Positions 21,052 through 29,882 of a stretch of 64,000 bases of DNA are shown here, piece after piece. The stretch is from positions 1-64,000 of the forward strand of contig CAJXUA010000018.1 in the NCBI GenBank assembly GCA_913060695.1, in the 5' to 3' direction. The position numbers and the translations under genes were made by a program. How positions within the stretch are numbered: position 1 is the first letter of the stretch; every line of letters begins with the position of its first letter. A model generated the notes under the pieces. The model was not told the DNA's origin and did no database searches. It saw only the letters and a list, made by a program, of their open reading frames with translations. The stretch is from an uncultured Gammaproteobacteria bacterium (lineage in GTDB: Bacteria > Pseudomonadota > Gammaproteobacteria > Pseudomonadales > Pseudohongiellaceae).

Positions 21052-21806
21052 GCGCTGTCCTTTGGTTCGATAAGCGAGACATCGGCGATTAAGGCCTTGT
21101 GATCCGAGAAGTCGCGCCAATGGCTGCCCGCAGTACTTTCACAGTGTTCGATCTCTAAGCCGCGCACGTAGATTCGATCCATCTGCAGCATCGGAAGAAA
21201 CGCGGGGAAGGTGCGCGCGAGGCGGCCATTGGAGCATTCATGAACTTCGCGTAGGCCTAACATTTGCGTGAGCCGTTTGTGCGAGCTCAGTCGCCAGTCA
21301 TTGAAATCCCCAGCGAGAATTAGCGGTTCGTCTGCCGGCACTGTGCGGTGAATATAGTCGATCAAGTGTGCAACTTGTAGGGCGCGTTCGCGTTCGAATA
21401 GACCGAGGTGTACGCAAATCAGATGCAAGTTGCCCGTGATAGTGCCATGTAGAAAACCGCGCTGAGAGAAGCTTAGGATCGACGCATCGATGTTGTCCCA
21501 GCGCTCGAAGGGCAGTGCGCTAAGAATGGCATTGCCATGGTGACCATGTTGGTAGATCGCATTCTTGCCATAGGCGTGGTGGTGCCAGACCGTATCGGCG
21601 AGGAATTCTAGCTGCGATTCGGTCGGCCACGCTGCTAAGTTTTTCTGGTGTTTGTCGTTAGCTCCCACCACCTCCTGAAGAAACACGATGCTTGCGCCGC
21701 TTTCACGCAGGCATTCGCGAATCTTGTGAAGCACCAGCCGCTTCGGACCAAGCGCAAAGCCTTTGTGGATGTTGAGGCTGAGTATCCGAAAGGCATTTTT
21801 TTGCAT
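21048..21806 (-). CDS. Endonuclease/exonuclease/phosphatase family protein (YbhP-like)
   Basis: A 252-residue protein of the EEP fold. Motifs are LSLNIHKGF at the start (metal-site Asn), VFLQEVVG (metal Glu), LILAGDFNDWR (catalytic Asp/Asn) and a final SDHKALIADV with the general-base His. In E. coli ybhP precedes the cardiolipin synthase gene clsB, and here the gene is translationally coupled to cls through ATGA, so the pairing is conserved in kind. The substrate may be a phospholipid or phosphodiester rather than DNA. That is inferred from the neighbour only. Confidence 0.82.
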   Translation of the reverse strand: MQKNAFRILSLNIHKGFALGPKRLVLHKIRECLRESGASIVFLQEVVGANDKHQKNLAAWPTESQLEFLADTVWHHHAYGKNAIYQHGHHGNAILSALPFERWDNIDASILSFSQRGFLHGTITGNLHLICVHLGLFERERALQVAHLIDYIHRTVPADEPLILAGDFNDWRLSSHKRLTQMLGLREVHECSNGRLARTFPAFLPMLQMDRIYVRGLEIEHCESTAGSHWRDFSDHKALIADVSLIEPKDSA

Positions 21807-21874
21807 ATTGTCGTGATATTTCCTAGAAACGGCTGGTGGACATCGATGTCCTGCAAAACAGGCGGTGTAAGTCC

Positions 21875-23023
21875 TTAGCTAGCAGCCTTGATCATATTAC
21901 GGGCAATAATCAGTTGTTGAATCTGACTGGTACCCTCGTAGAGGCGGAATAGGCGCACGTCTCGGTAGAAGCGTTCAACAGCATACTCCGAAATATAGCC
22001 AGCACCCCCATGGATTTGCACGGCGCGATCCGCAACACGGCCGACCATCTCCGTCGCAAACAGTTTGCAGGCAGCGGACTCGGTGCTCACATTCTCTCCT
22101 GCATCGCGTTTTCTTGCGGTCTCTATGACCATGCAGCGCGCCGCGTAGGACTCGGTCTTGGAGTCCGCCAGCATTGCCTGAATGAGTTGGTGATCTGATA
22201 TTGGCACGCCAAACTGTTTACGGCTCATAGCGAATTCCAACGCATCCTCGATGAGTCGCTCGGATACGCCGACGCTGACGCCCGAGATGTGCAGGCGGCC
22301 ACGATCGAGGACCTTCATAGCTGTAATGAAGCCTTGGCCCTCTGCGCCGATTAGGTTCTGCGCAGGCACTTTACAGTCTTCAAAAATGACGTCACAGGTC
22401 AAAGAGCCTGCCTGTCCCATTTTACGGTCCACCGCGCCAAGGGAGATGCCTGGGGTGCCTTTCTCGACGATAAATGCCGAGATGCCGCGTGCGCCTTTTA
22501 TTGACGGGTCGGTGCGCGCCATGACGTTAAATGTGTCCGCCACGGGGCCATTAGTGATGTAGCGCTTGGTGCCATTGATGATGTAGAAATCGCCTTCGCG
22601 CCGCGCAGTAGTCTTCACAGAGCCCGCATCGGAACCCACGTCGGGTTCGGTAAGGCAGAAGCAGCCCACCCACTCGCCACTGGCGTATTTTGGCAAGAAA
22701 CGTTGCTTCTGCTCCTCGGTGCCGTCGAATACGACTGCGGCGGAGCCGATGCCATTGTTAGTGCCGAGGATGGAGCGAAATGCGGGGCTGGTGCGTCCTA
22801 GCGCCATGGCCACATAGATCTCCTCTTCCATCGTCAGCCCAAGGCCGCCGTATTCTTCGGGGATGGTCATCCCGAACAATCCTAAGTCTTTCATTTCTTG
22901 GACTATTTCGTCCGGAATTTGGTAGTTTTCTGCCACTTCCTGCTCGGCAGGAACTAGGCGCTCTTTAACGAATCGATCCACCATGTTGACAAGTTGATCG
23001 AGTAGTTCTTGGTCACGAATCAT
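21875..23023 (-). CDS. Acyl-CoA dehydrogenase, canonical type
   Basis: A 382-residue flavoenzyme catalysing the first step of beta-oxidation or a branched-chain equivalent. Signatures are GCFCLTEPDVGSDAGSVKT, SRKQFGVPISDHQLIQAMLA, QIHGGAGYISEYAVERFYRD and the C-terminal LYEGTSQIQQLIIAR with the catalytic Glu in the YEGT position. Unlike the four other ACAD-like genes in the window it is complete by itself. ATG 23023 follows GAGGAAAT; the frame to 23059 is not family-like. It diverges from the thiolase/FadB-like/alcohol dehydrogenase genes, which suggests joint use in acyl-CoA breakdown. Confidence 0.9.
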   Translation of the reverse strand: MIRDQELLDQLVNMVDRFVKERLVPAEQEVAENYQIPDEIVQEMKDLGLFGMTIPEEYGGLGLTMEEEIYVAMALGRTSPAFRSILGTNNGIGSAAVVFDGTEEQKQRFLPKYASGEWVGCFCLTEPDVGSDAGSVKTTARREGDFYIINGTKRYITNGPVADTFNVMARTDPSIKGARGISAFIVEKGTPGISLGAVDRKMGQAGSLTCDVIFEDCKVPAQNLIGAEGQGFITAMKVLDRGRLHISGVSVGVSERLIEDALEFAMSRKQFGVPISDHQLIQAMLADSKTESYAARCMVIETARKRDAGENVSTESAACKLFATEMVGRVADRAVQIHGGAGYISEYAVERFYRDVRLFRLYEGTSQIQQLIIARNMIKAAS

Positions 23024-23125
23024 GCGATTTCCTCTAAATAAATTCCCCGAAACATACACATACCAGATAGAGCTTAAAGTCTGCTCGAAGCGAATTCCAC
23101 CTCTTTATACCCTGTGCTACCATGA

Positions 23126-23178
23126 CTGCCCCACAGCGAGCTTGGCACTGACCAGCTGGGCTGAGGGGCAGCTTTTTT
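23126..23178 (+). ncRNA. Long hairpin with T-run: candidate small RNA end or attenuator
   Basis: Nested complementary arms lie on the plus strand: CTGCCCC (23126-23132) with GGGGCAG (23165-23171), CAGC (23134-23137) with GCTG (23160-23163), and AGCTTGG (23139-23145) with CCAGCT (23152-23157, one bulged T). The loop is CACTGA. Six T residues follow (23173-23178). This is an intrinsic terminator by structure, yet no plus-strand gene ends before it. It must end a short transcript or interrupt the leader of the thiolase operon 187 bp downstream. A weak -10-like TTTATA is at 23104. The remainder of 23024-23258 shows nothing I can name. Confidence 0.5.
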
Positions 23179-23258
23179 GAAGGCGCCGCAAACTCGATGG
23201 GATGTCGAGTCTGTGTTACTTCGAGACGTTGTTACCAACTAGTCGCTGAGGGGAGACT

Positions 23259-23351
23259 ATGAAGGTTTGTCTAGCTTTGCCGAGTTGCTGCCGCCGTGCG
23301 CAGCTTGCGTTCGCATTTCCCCTCCTACGCAAATTATTTGTTATGCATTAG
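23259..23351 (+). CDS. Possible 30-codon leader ORF before the thiolase gene
   Basis: ATG 23259 lies five bases after a strong GAGGGGAG ribosome binding site, and the frame stops at TAG 23349-23351, 13 bp before the thiolase ATG. The peptide begins MKVCLALPSCCRRAQ, is cationic and hydrophobic, and resembles no known family. It may serve to couple translation to the thiolase gene, or may be fortuitous. Together with the hairpin upstream it makes an unusually complex leader for a fad-type operon. Confidence 0.3.
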   Translation: MKVCLALPSCCRRAQLAFAFPLLRKLFVMH

Positions 23352-23364
23352 AGAGAGCGAGTAT

Positions 23365-24579
23365 ATGACGGATTCGGAACAAGCATTTATCTACGATGGT
23401 GGCAGGAGTGCATTTGGGCGACAGGGCGGAGTTCTGGCTCCAGTACGTCCCGATGATCTGTTAGCGCACATCATTAAATCTGTCGTAGGTCGCAATAAGT
23501 TTCCATTGGAGGCCTATGAAGATGTCATCATGGGCAACACTAATCAAGCAGGCGAGGACTGCCGCAATGTAGGCCGTTTCGCTGCACTGTTGGCGGGCAT
23601 GCCCCATGCCGTAGGCGGGCTTACGGTCAATCGCCTGTGTGGGTCTGGCCTCGCGGCAGTGCTAGACGCTGCCCGTGGCGTAAAGAGCAGCGAGGGACAA
23701 CTTTTCGTGGCAGGCGGTGTCGAGTCCATGAGTCGCGCGCCTCTCATCCTCTCTAAAGCGACCTCGGCCTATGATCGTGGCCAACAAATCGCCGACAGCA
23801 CGCTTGGCGCGCGCTTCACCAATCCGCGGTTCGCCGCAGCCTTCGGCAATGACACTATGCCGCAGACCGCTGACAATATCGCGAAAGACCTCGGTATTAG
23901 CCGCGCAGAGAGCGATGTGTTTGCAGCTGCCTCGCAGGCTAAATACGAAGCGGCACGTGTTGCCGGTTTCTTCCAAGACGAGATCATTCCAATCGATGTT
24001 CCCCAAGGGCGCAAGAAGCCTGCATTGACGGTGGATGCGGATGAGCATCCTAGAGCGAACTCAACGGTGCAGGCGCTAGAAGGTTTGCGTCCTCTGTTTG
24101 AGGGCGGCGTAGTCACCGCTGGCAATGCCTCGGGCATCAACGATGGTGCTGCAGCCCTAATTGTCGGCGATAGCAGTATTGGGGAAAAATATGGCATACG
24201 ACCACGCGCACGCATTGTCGCGGGCGCCATTGCCGGGGTGGAGCCTCGAGTAATGGGGCTTGGGCCGGTATTCGCAGGACGTAAGGCCCTAGCGCGAGCA
24301 GGGCTTAGCCTGGCGGACATGGATATCATCGAGATTAACGAGGCCTTCGCAACTCAGGTGCTTGGCTGCCTGAAGATGCTCGACATTGCCTTCGACGACC
24401 CGCGAGTTAACCCGAATGGCGGCGCCATTGCCGTGGGGCATCCCTTGGGCGCGTCCGGTACGCGAATCGCCATCACAACCCTGCGCCAATTGGAGCGCAC
24501 CGGTGGCCGTTACGCACTGATTAGTTTGTGTATCGGCTTAGGCCAAGGCATCGCCGCCGTTATAGAACGACTAGATTAA
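23365..24579 (+). CDS. Thiolase (acetyl-CoA C-acyltransferase)
   Basis: A 404-residue thiolase that cleaves 3-oxoacyl-CoA. The acylated Cys lies in NRLCGSGLAAVLDAA, the active-site His in GAIAVGHPLGASGTRI, and the second catalytic Cys in LISLCIGLGQGIAAV, all at usual positions. ATG 23365 is preceded by GAGAGAGCGAG. The frame opens at 23296, but that extension is not thiolase-like. It leads a plus-strand set with the FadB/J-like gene (74 bp gap) and an alcohol dehydrogenase. Whether its preference is for long-chain, aromatic or short-chain substrates cannot be told. Confidence 0.9.
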   Translation: MTDSEQAFIYDGGRSAFGRQGGVLAPVRPDDLLAHIIKSVVGRNKFPLEAYEDVIMGNTNQAGEDCRNVGRFAALLAGMPHAVGGLTVNRLCGSGLAAVLDAARGVKSSEGQLFVAGGVESMSRAPLILSKATSAYDRGQQIADSTLGARFTNPRFAAAFGNDTMPQTADNIAKDLGISRAESDVFAAASQAKYEAARVAGFFQDEIIPIDVPQGRKKPALTVDADEHPRANSTVQALEGLRPLFEGGVVTAGNASGINDGAAALIVGDSSIGEKYGIRPRARIVAGAIAGVEPRVMGLGPVFAGRKALARAGLSLADMDIIEINEAFATQVLGCLKMLDIAFDDPRVNPNGGAIAVGHPLGASGTRIAITTLRQLERTGGRYALISLCIGLGQGIAAVIERLD

Positions 24580-24653
24580 AAGTTGGTGCCTTATCTGTTA
24601 GTGCCTTCCTAAGGTGCTTCAATTATTCGTAATAATCAATTGGGAGATCCCGA

Positions 24654-26765
24654 ATGTCTAATGTAGTCAGCTATGAACTCATCGATAATATTGGCGTAAT
24701 CACCATCGACAATCCGCCGGTCAATGCTTTGTCCCATGCGCTTCGCAAGGGGCTGCAAGACGCGATCACTGCGGGCCAGACCGACGCCAGCGAGGCCTTG
24801 GTCGTGATCTGTGCCGGCCGCACCTTCATTGCCGGGGCAGATATCACCGAGTTCGGCAAGCCACCGCAGTCACCCTCACTTCCAGATCTCCTTACAACTA
24901 TCGAGAGCTCCCGCAAGTTGGTAGTTGCAGCTATCCACGGCACTGCCTTAGGTGGTGGTTTCGAGACTGCTCTCGCATGCAATTATCGTTGCGCAGTGAG
25001 CGACGCAAAGGTGGGTCTTCCCGAGGTGAAGCTCGGCATCCTTCCCGGTGCAGGCGGCACTCAGCGCGTGCCTCGTATCGCCGGCGTCAAGGCTGCGCTA
25101 GAGATGATCACTAGTGGCAACCCTATTGGGGCAGTGCAGGCTAGTGCTATGAATCTAATCGACGAAGTAGTCGTGGGTAATGACTTGAAATCCAGCGCCA
25201 TTACCTATGCGAAAGACCTGGTGGCATCGGGCGCCCCACTCAAGCGAGTGCGCGATATCACCATAGACCCTAGCACCATCGAGCCTGGCTTTTTTGAGGG
25301 CTATCGCAAGAAGCTGGCGGCTCGCGCCCGTGGTCAGATCGCGCCAGATCGCATCGTGAGTTGTGTTGAGGGAGCGGTGAACCTGCCTATGGACAAAGGG
25401 CTGGAGTTAGAGCGTGCCCTGTTCGCAGAGTGCGTGCAGTCGCCACAGTCACAAGCCATGCGTCACGTGTTCTTCGCAGAGCGCGAAGCGACTAAAATCA
25501 AGGGGCTGCCAGCGGATACGCCAGTGCGCGATATCAAACACGTGGCTATCATCGGCGGCGGCACCATGGGTGGCGGTATCGCGATGTGCTTCGCCAATGT
25601 TGGTATTCCGGTCACGATGCTGGAGATCAGCGACGAGGCCTTAGAGCGCGGCATGAATATCATCCGCAAGAATTACTCCATCACCGTTAAGAAGGGCAAG
25701 ATGGACGAGGCCGAGATGGTGCAGCGTCTCAATCTGATAGACGGCACTACCTCTTATGAAGATCTTAGCAATGTCGATCTCGTTATCGAGGCCGTGTTCG
25801 AGAACCCCGATATCAAGAAGGAAGTTTTCGCGAAGTTAGATGCTGTGTGTAAGCCCGGCGCAATTCTCGCATCGAATACTTCCTATCAGAATGTCGACGA
25901 CATCGCGAGTGCCACAAAGCGACCACAAGATGTACTCGGCATGCACTTCTTTAGCCCTGCTAATGTGATGAAGTTATTGGAAGTAGTGCGCGGCGAGAAG
26001 ACGGCGGACGACGTATTAGCGACTGCTATGAAGATCGGCAAGAAGATTGGCAAGGTCTGTGCGTTATCACGTGTGTGCTATGGTTTTATCGGCAATAGAA
26101 TGTTGGGTGGTTATGGTCGTCAGGCGCATATGTTGTTGCTCGATGGCGCGACGCCTGCGCAAGTGGATGCCGCGGCTGAAGAGTTCGGCATGGCCATGGG
26201 GCCACTTGCAATGAGTGACTTGGCAGGCTTGGACGTAGGCTACAAAGCCCGGCAGGCCCGTGAGGCCCAAGGCGAAGTCATGGATCCTGTGACTCATTGT
26301 ATCGGTTCGGCCTTAGTCGAAGGCGGTCGTCTTGGTCAGAAGTCCGGTGCGGGCTATTACAAATACGATCCGCAAACGCGCGCGCGTATCTCCGACCCAG
26401 AGGTGGAAGCACTCATTCGCGAGCAAGCCGAGAAACTCGGCGTCAAGCAGCGCGAGATTAGCAATGAAGAGATCGTGGCAAGATTGTTCTATCCGCTTAT
26501 CAACGAGGGCGCCCTAATACTCGAAGAGGGAATTGCGCAGCGTCCTAGCGATATCGATGTCGTGTATGTCTATGGCTATGCCTTCCCGAGTGCGAAGGGC
26601 GGCCCCATGTACTTCGCCGATCAAGTGGGCCTGAAGGAAGTGTACGACACCATCCTGCGTTTCCAGAAGGAGTTGGGTCCAGACTATTGGCAGCCAGCGC
26701 CTCTGCTCGAGAAGTTAGCGAAAGAGGGTAGTAGTTTCGCTGCGTGGGCCAAGTCGCAAGGCTGA
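24654..26765 (+). CDS. Bifunctional enoyl-CoA hydratase/3-hydroxyacyl-CoA dehydrogenase
   Basis: A 703-residue multifunctional beta-oxidation enzyme in the FadB/FadJ order. Residues 1 to about 190 form the crotonase domain, with AGRTFIAGADITEF and the oxyanion/catalytic stretch GTALGGGFETALACNYR and GLPEVKLGILPGAGGTQR. From about 295 the NAD-binding domain opens with IIGGGTMGGGIAM. The dehydrogenase catalytic His is in LGMHFFSPANVMKLLEVV. Two C-terminal HCDH domains complete it. Length and the lack of FadB-like N-terminal features make it closest to FadJ or peroxisomal-type enzymes. It works between the ACADs and the thiolase encoded nearby. Confidence 0.9.
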   Translation: MSNVVSYELIDNIGVITIDNPPVNALSHALRKGLQDAITAGQTDASEALVVICAGRTFIAGADITEFGKPPQSPSLPDLLTTIESSRKLVVAAIHGTALGGGFETALACNYRCAVSDAKVGLPEVKLGILPGAGGTQRVPRIAGVKAALEMITSGNPIGAVQASAMNLIDEVVVGNDLKSSAITYAKDLVASGAPLKRVRDITIDPSTIEPGFFEGYRKKLAARARGQIAPDRIVSCVEGAVNLPMDKGLELERALFAECVQSPQSQAMRHVFFAEREATKIKGLPADTPVRDIKHVAIIGGGTMGGGIAMCFANVGIPVTMLEISDEALERGMNIIRKNYSITVKKGKMDEAEMVQRLNLIDGTTSYEDLSNVDLVIEAVFENPDIKKEVFAKLDAVCKPGAILASNTSYQNVDDIASATKRPQDVLGMHFFSPANVMKLLEVVRGEKTADDVLATAMKIGKKIGKVCALSRVCYGFIGNRMLGGYGRQAHMLLLDGATPAQVDAAAEEFGMAMGPLAMSDLAGLDVGYKARQAREAQGEVMDPVTHCIGSALVEGGRLGQKSGAGYYKYDPQTRARISDPEVEALIREQAEKLGVKQREISNEEIVARLFYPLINEGALILEEGIAQRPSDIDVVYVYGYAFPSAKGGPMYFADQVGLKEVYDTILRFQKELGPDYWQPAPLLEKLAKEGSSFAAWAKSQG

Positions 26766-26803
26766 TCCACTGTACTTAATGCAAGGGGACTGGAGGTTTA
26801 CGC

Positions 26804-27841
26804 ATGATCGCTTATGAAACTACTACGCCAGGTGCTCCTCTTGCATCTGTGGAGTCGGCAACCCCGACTCCGCAGGGCAGTGAGGTTCTGGTGAAGATGG
26901 TGGCCTGTGGCGTTTGTCATTCGGACATTCACCTGCATGAGGGCGTTTTCAACCTAGGCAACGATAAACAACTCGAAGTCGGTCGCCCCGGTCAAGTGCT
27001 CGGCCATGAGATTTTCGGTGAAGTAGTGGCACTTGGCCCCGCTGCCAGCGGTGTCGCCATCGGCGATCGACGCGTTGTGTTTCCTTGGATCGGCTGTGGC
27101 GAGTGTGCCTCCTGCCGCCGTGGAGACGAGCATCTGTGCACTCCTGGCAAGGGGATTGGCACGATGGCGAAGGGTGGTTTTGCCGATTATGTCTTAGTAC
27201 CACACAGTCGTTATTTGTTCGACAAGGGCGACGTTGACGACGCACTTGCCTCTACCTATGCCTGCTCTGGATTGACCGCCTATAGCGCCCTGAAGAAAAT
27301 CGCTGATCGCCAGGCGGGCGACGAGGTGCTCATCATCGGTGCTGGTGGCGTGGGCATGATGGCGGTGCAGATAGCCCTGTCCATGGGCATCGATCCTATC
27401 GTTGCCGATATCGACCCGGCCAAGCTCGCGGCGGCGCAGGCCTTCGGAGTTAGCCGTGTGTTCAACAGCGCAGAGCGCGAGAATATCAAGGCGATCAAGA
27501 AGCTCAGTGATGGCGGTGTATTTGCCGCGTTGGATTTCGTAGGCGCAGAGGCCTCAACTGCCTTCGGACTGTCTACCCTGCGCAAGGGCGGCAAATTAGT
27601 GATCGTTGGCCTCTATGGTGGCGCTCTGAATATCCCGCTACCCTTTATACCGATGAATGCCCGCATCATTCAGGGCAGCTATGTCGGCAGCCTGCAGGAA
27701 ATGGGGGAGCTCATGGCCTTGGTGCGCGCTGGCAAGATTGCGCCGATAAACATCGAGGAGAGGCCTTTAGCACAGGTATCTAATGCGTTGGCGGATTTGA
27801 AGGCGGGTAAGGTCAGTGGGCGTTTGGTGTTGAGGGGATGA
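26804..27841 (+). CDS. Zinc-dependent alcohol dehydrogenase (MDR family)
   Basis: A 345-residue medium-chain dehydrogenase/reductase. The catalytic zinc ligands are in ACGVCHSDIHLHEG and LGHEIFGEV, and the four structural-zinc Cys in WIGCGECASCRRGDEHLC. The cofactor-binding turn is LIIGAGGVGMMAVQ, followed by an acidic residue (VADID), which favours NAD over NADP. GGGGACTGGAGG precedes ATG 26804. Its place 38 bp after the beta-oxidation enzyme suggests oxidation of an alcohol to the aldehyde or ketone that feeds the pathway. Confidence 0.87.
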   Translation: MIAYETTTPGAPLASVESATPTPQGSEVLVKMVACGVCHSDIHLHEGVFNLGNDKQLEVGRPGQVLGHEIFGEVVALGPAASGVAIGDRRVVFPWIGCGECASCRRGDEHLCTPGKGIGTMAKGGFADYVLVPHSRYLFDKGDVDDALASTYACSGLTAYSALKKIADRQAGDEVLIIGAGGVGMMAVQIALSMGIDPIVADIDPAKLAAAQAFGVSRVFNSAERENIKAIKKLSDGGVFAALDFVGAEASTAFGLSTLRKGGKLVIVGLYGGALNIPLPFIPMNARIIQGSYVGSLQEMGELMALVRAGKIAPINIEERPLAQVSNALADLKAGKVSGRLVLRG

Positions 27842-27846
27842 GCTCA

Positions 27847-27870
27847 ATCGCCTGCAGGGCAGGCTCCTAC
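27847..27870 (-). repeat. REP element (GTAGGAGCCTGCCCTGCAGG type)
   Basis: The minus strand reads GTAGGAGCCTGCCCTGCAGG followed by CGAT, with an internal GCCTG/CAGGC hairpin. It is identical over 24 bases to the two copies at 31068 and 31128. It lies in the 62-bp space between the convergent alcohol dehydrogenase and methyltransferase genes. The sequence style matches Pseudomonas-type REPs. Confidence 0.85.
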
Positions 27871-27903
27871 CCAATTGTCGGGTGATATGGAGCCCACAAA
27901 TAT

Positions 27904-28611
27904 CTAAACCTCCAACACAAAAATCACCGATGCTGGCAAACCGGTTTCGGGATGTAGTGGTTCAATCTGCTGGGTGAGCTGAAGCCCACTCTCGGCGAAT
28001 AGTTGCCGCCAGTTGCGCATCGTGCGGTAGTACCAAGGGGCTTGACCTCGGAAATCGTCGCCGATGCCTTGCCAGGACTCACTGCGCCAGCCATCGCTAC
28101 GGGTTTGCGCTGTGCCTACATAGTCGGGGTGCAGCGTTTGAATGAGGAGTGTGCCATTAGGCGCAAGCAGTGTAGATATCGCTCGCATCAGTTTGGCTAC
28201 GCCAGCTTGGTCGAGTAATGAAAAATTGCACACGATGAGATCGAAGCGCTCGCCAACTAAGGCAAGTGGCACCTTGTCGTAGTCGAGTTGGCGAAATTGC
28301 GGTGTCGGCTCCGCGTCGCTAGGGCTACTCTTAGCGGCATCGACCAAAGCCTCAATCGCATCTACGCCTAATACGCGTATGCCTTTGGCGGCGAGACTCC
28401 AGCTTAGCCAGCCTTCGCCACAACCTAGGTCGAGAACTCGACTAGGCGCGCGTGCGAGTATGGCATCGACGACCGCTTTGTTCGTGACGAGTGTGCGACT
28501 GCGTATTTTCGCCTCGCGCACTGCAGCGGTCCAAGGAGCGGCGTTGTCTTGCCAGCAGCGCAAGACCGCGGCGCTCTCGGCGTCTGAATTTGGGTCATTA
28601 GACTGAGTCAT
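27904..28611 (-). CDS. Class I SAM-dependent methyltransferase
   Basis: A 235-residue Rossmann-fold methyltransferase. Motif I reads VLDLGCGEGWLSWSLA, the acidic end of strand 2 is LGVDAIEALVDAA, and motif IV is FDLIVCNFSLL. An N-terminal helix (AVLRCWQDNAAPWTAAVR) resembles UbiE/BioC-like small-molecule methyltransferases. The frame extends to 28647, overlapping the divergent ACAD gene. I prefer ATG 28611, which leaves 30 bp for the two starts. The substrate is not known, and no partner gene points to one. Confidence 0.8.
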   Translation of the reverse strand: MTQSNDPNSDAESAAVLRCWQDNAAPWTAAVREAKIRSRTLVTNKAVVDAILARAPSRVLDLGCGEGWLSWSLAAKGIRVLGVDAIEALVDAAKSSPSDAEPTPQFRQLDYDKVPLALVGERFDLIVCNFSLLDQAGVAKLMRAISTLLAPNGTLLIQTLHPDYVGTAQTRSDGWRSESWQGIGDDFRGQAPWYYRTMRNWRQLFAESGLQLTQQIEPLHPETGLPASVIFVLEV

Positions 28612-28641
28612 GACCGGGAATAAACCAGAAGGGGGAAACAA

Positions 28642-29880
28642 ATGCAATCGATCGAAGAGTTCCGCGCGAGCACGCGTGCCTGGTTGGAGGAGAACTGTCC
28701 CGCCTCCATGCGTACGCCCATGCAGGAGGACGAAGTAGTCTGGGGTGGGCGCAATGCCAGCTTCAAGAACGCCGACAGTAAGCTGTGGTTAGAGCGCATG
28801 GCCGGCAAGGGCTGGACGACGCCTACCTGGCCGAAAGAATACGGCGGTGGCGGCCTAAACAAGGAAGAGAATATAGTCTTGCTGCAGGAGTTGCAGCGCA
28901 TCGGTGCGCGGCAGGCGCTCAATAGCTTCGGGATTAGCATGCTCGGCCCAGTCCTGCTCGAGTACGGCACGCACGAGCAGAAGGCAGAACACATACCCAA
29001 GATCGTAAAGGGCGAGATTCGTTGGTGTCAGGGCTATAGCGAGCCGGGCTCAGGCTCGGATCTAGCATCCCTGAGCACCAAGGCCGTGCTCGATGGCGAC
29101 CACTACGTACTCAATGGCGCCAAGGTTTGGACCTCTTATGCCGATAAGGCTGACTGGATTTTCTGTCTGGTGCGCACGGATTTCGAGGCCGCCAAACACA
29201 GCGGCATTAGTTTTATCCTCTTCGACATGCAGACTCAAGGCGTGAGCACTCGGCCCATCCGCCTGATCAGTGGATCCTCGCCTTTCTGCGAGACGTTCTT
29301 TGACGATGTCCGCGTGCCCGCTCGCAATCTGGTGGGAACACTTAACGATGGCTGGACCATCGCCAAACGTCTACTGCAACACGAGCGCACGATGATTTCC
29401 GGTTTCGGGCTGAGCGATAAGGCCAGTAGTCGAACGCTTGATGCCCGCTCGGTCGAAGGTAAAGCGATGCAGGCGCGCGGCGATACCGACAGGTTGTCAG
29501 ACCCAGTGCTGCGCGATGATATCGCGCGCTATAAGATCGACGCAGAGGCCTTTGCGTTTACCTCCCAGCGCTCAATGGAAGAGGCGAAACTTAACAAGGG
29601 GCCAAATGCCACCTCTTCTATGCTCAAGAACTATGGCTGCGAGTTAAATAAGCGGCGCTACGAATTACTCCTGCAAGCCCTCGGTACCCAGAGCTTGGGT
29701 TGGGTTAGCGCGGATCACGAGGACTTTAGTGCGGATGAGCTCAAGGTCACGCGGGAATGGCTGCGCTCTAAGGGCAATTCCATCGAGGGTGGCACGGCGG
29801 AGATACAGCTCAACGTCATTGCCAAACGAGTGCTCGGGCTACCCGATATGCCCATGCTGACAACGAAGAAGGGGGGCTGA
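28642..29880 (+). CDS. Acyl-CoA dehydrogenase family protein, large subunit type
   Basis: A 412-residue ACAD-like protein, close in style to the one at 7247: GEIRWCQGYSEPGSGSDLAS, ADWIFCLVRTD and LQHERTMISGFG. Again the YEGT Glu is lost (SIEGGTAEIQLN aligns Gly with it) while a Glu in the HER segment could act as base. ATG 28642 has a strong AGGGGG ribosome site. The second subunit begins two bases after its stop, so the pair is almost certainly co-translated as a heteromer. Candidate substrates include ring-containing or branched acyl-CoA. Confidence 0.87.
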   Translation: MQSIEEFRASTRAWLEENCPASMRTPMQEDEVVWGGRNASFKNADSKLWLERMAGKGWTTPTWPKEYGGGGLNKEENIVLLQELQRIGARQALNSFGISMLGPVLLEYGTHEQKAEHIPKIVKGEIRWCQGYSEPGSGSDLASLSTKAVLDGDHYVLNGAKVWTSYADKADWIFCLVRTDFEAAKHSGISFILFDMQTQGVSTRPIRLISGSSPFCETFFDDVRVPARNLVGTLNDGWTIAKRLLQHERTMISGFGLSDKASSRTLDARSVEGKAMQARGDTDRLSDPVLRDDIARYKIDAEAFAFTSQRSMEEAKLNKGPNATSSMLKNYGCELNKRRYELLLQALGTQSLGWVSADHEDFSADELKVTREWLRSKGNSIEGGTAEIQLNVIAKRVLGLPDMPMLTTKKGG

Positions 29881-29882
29881 AC

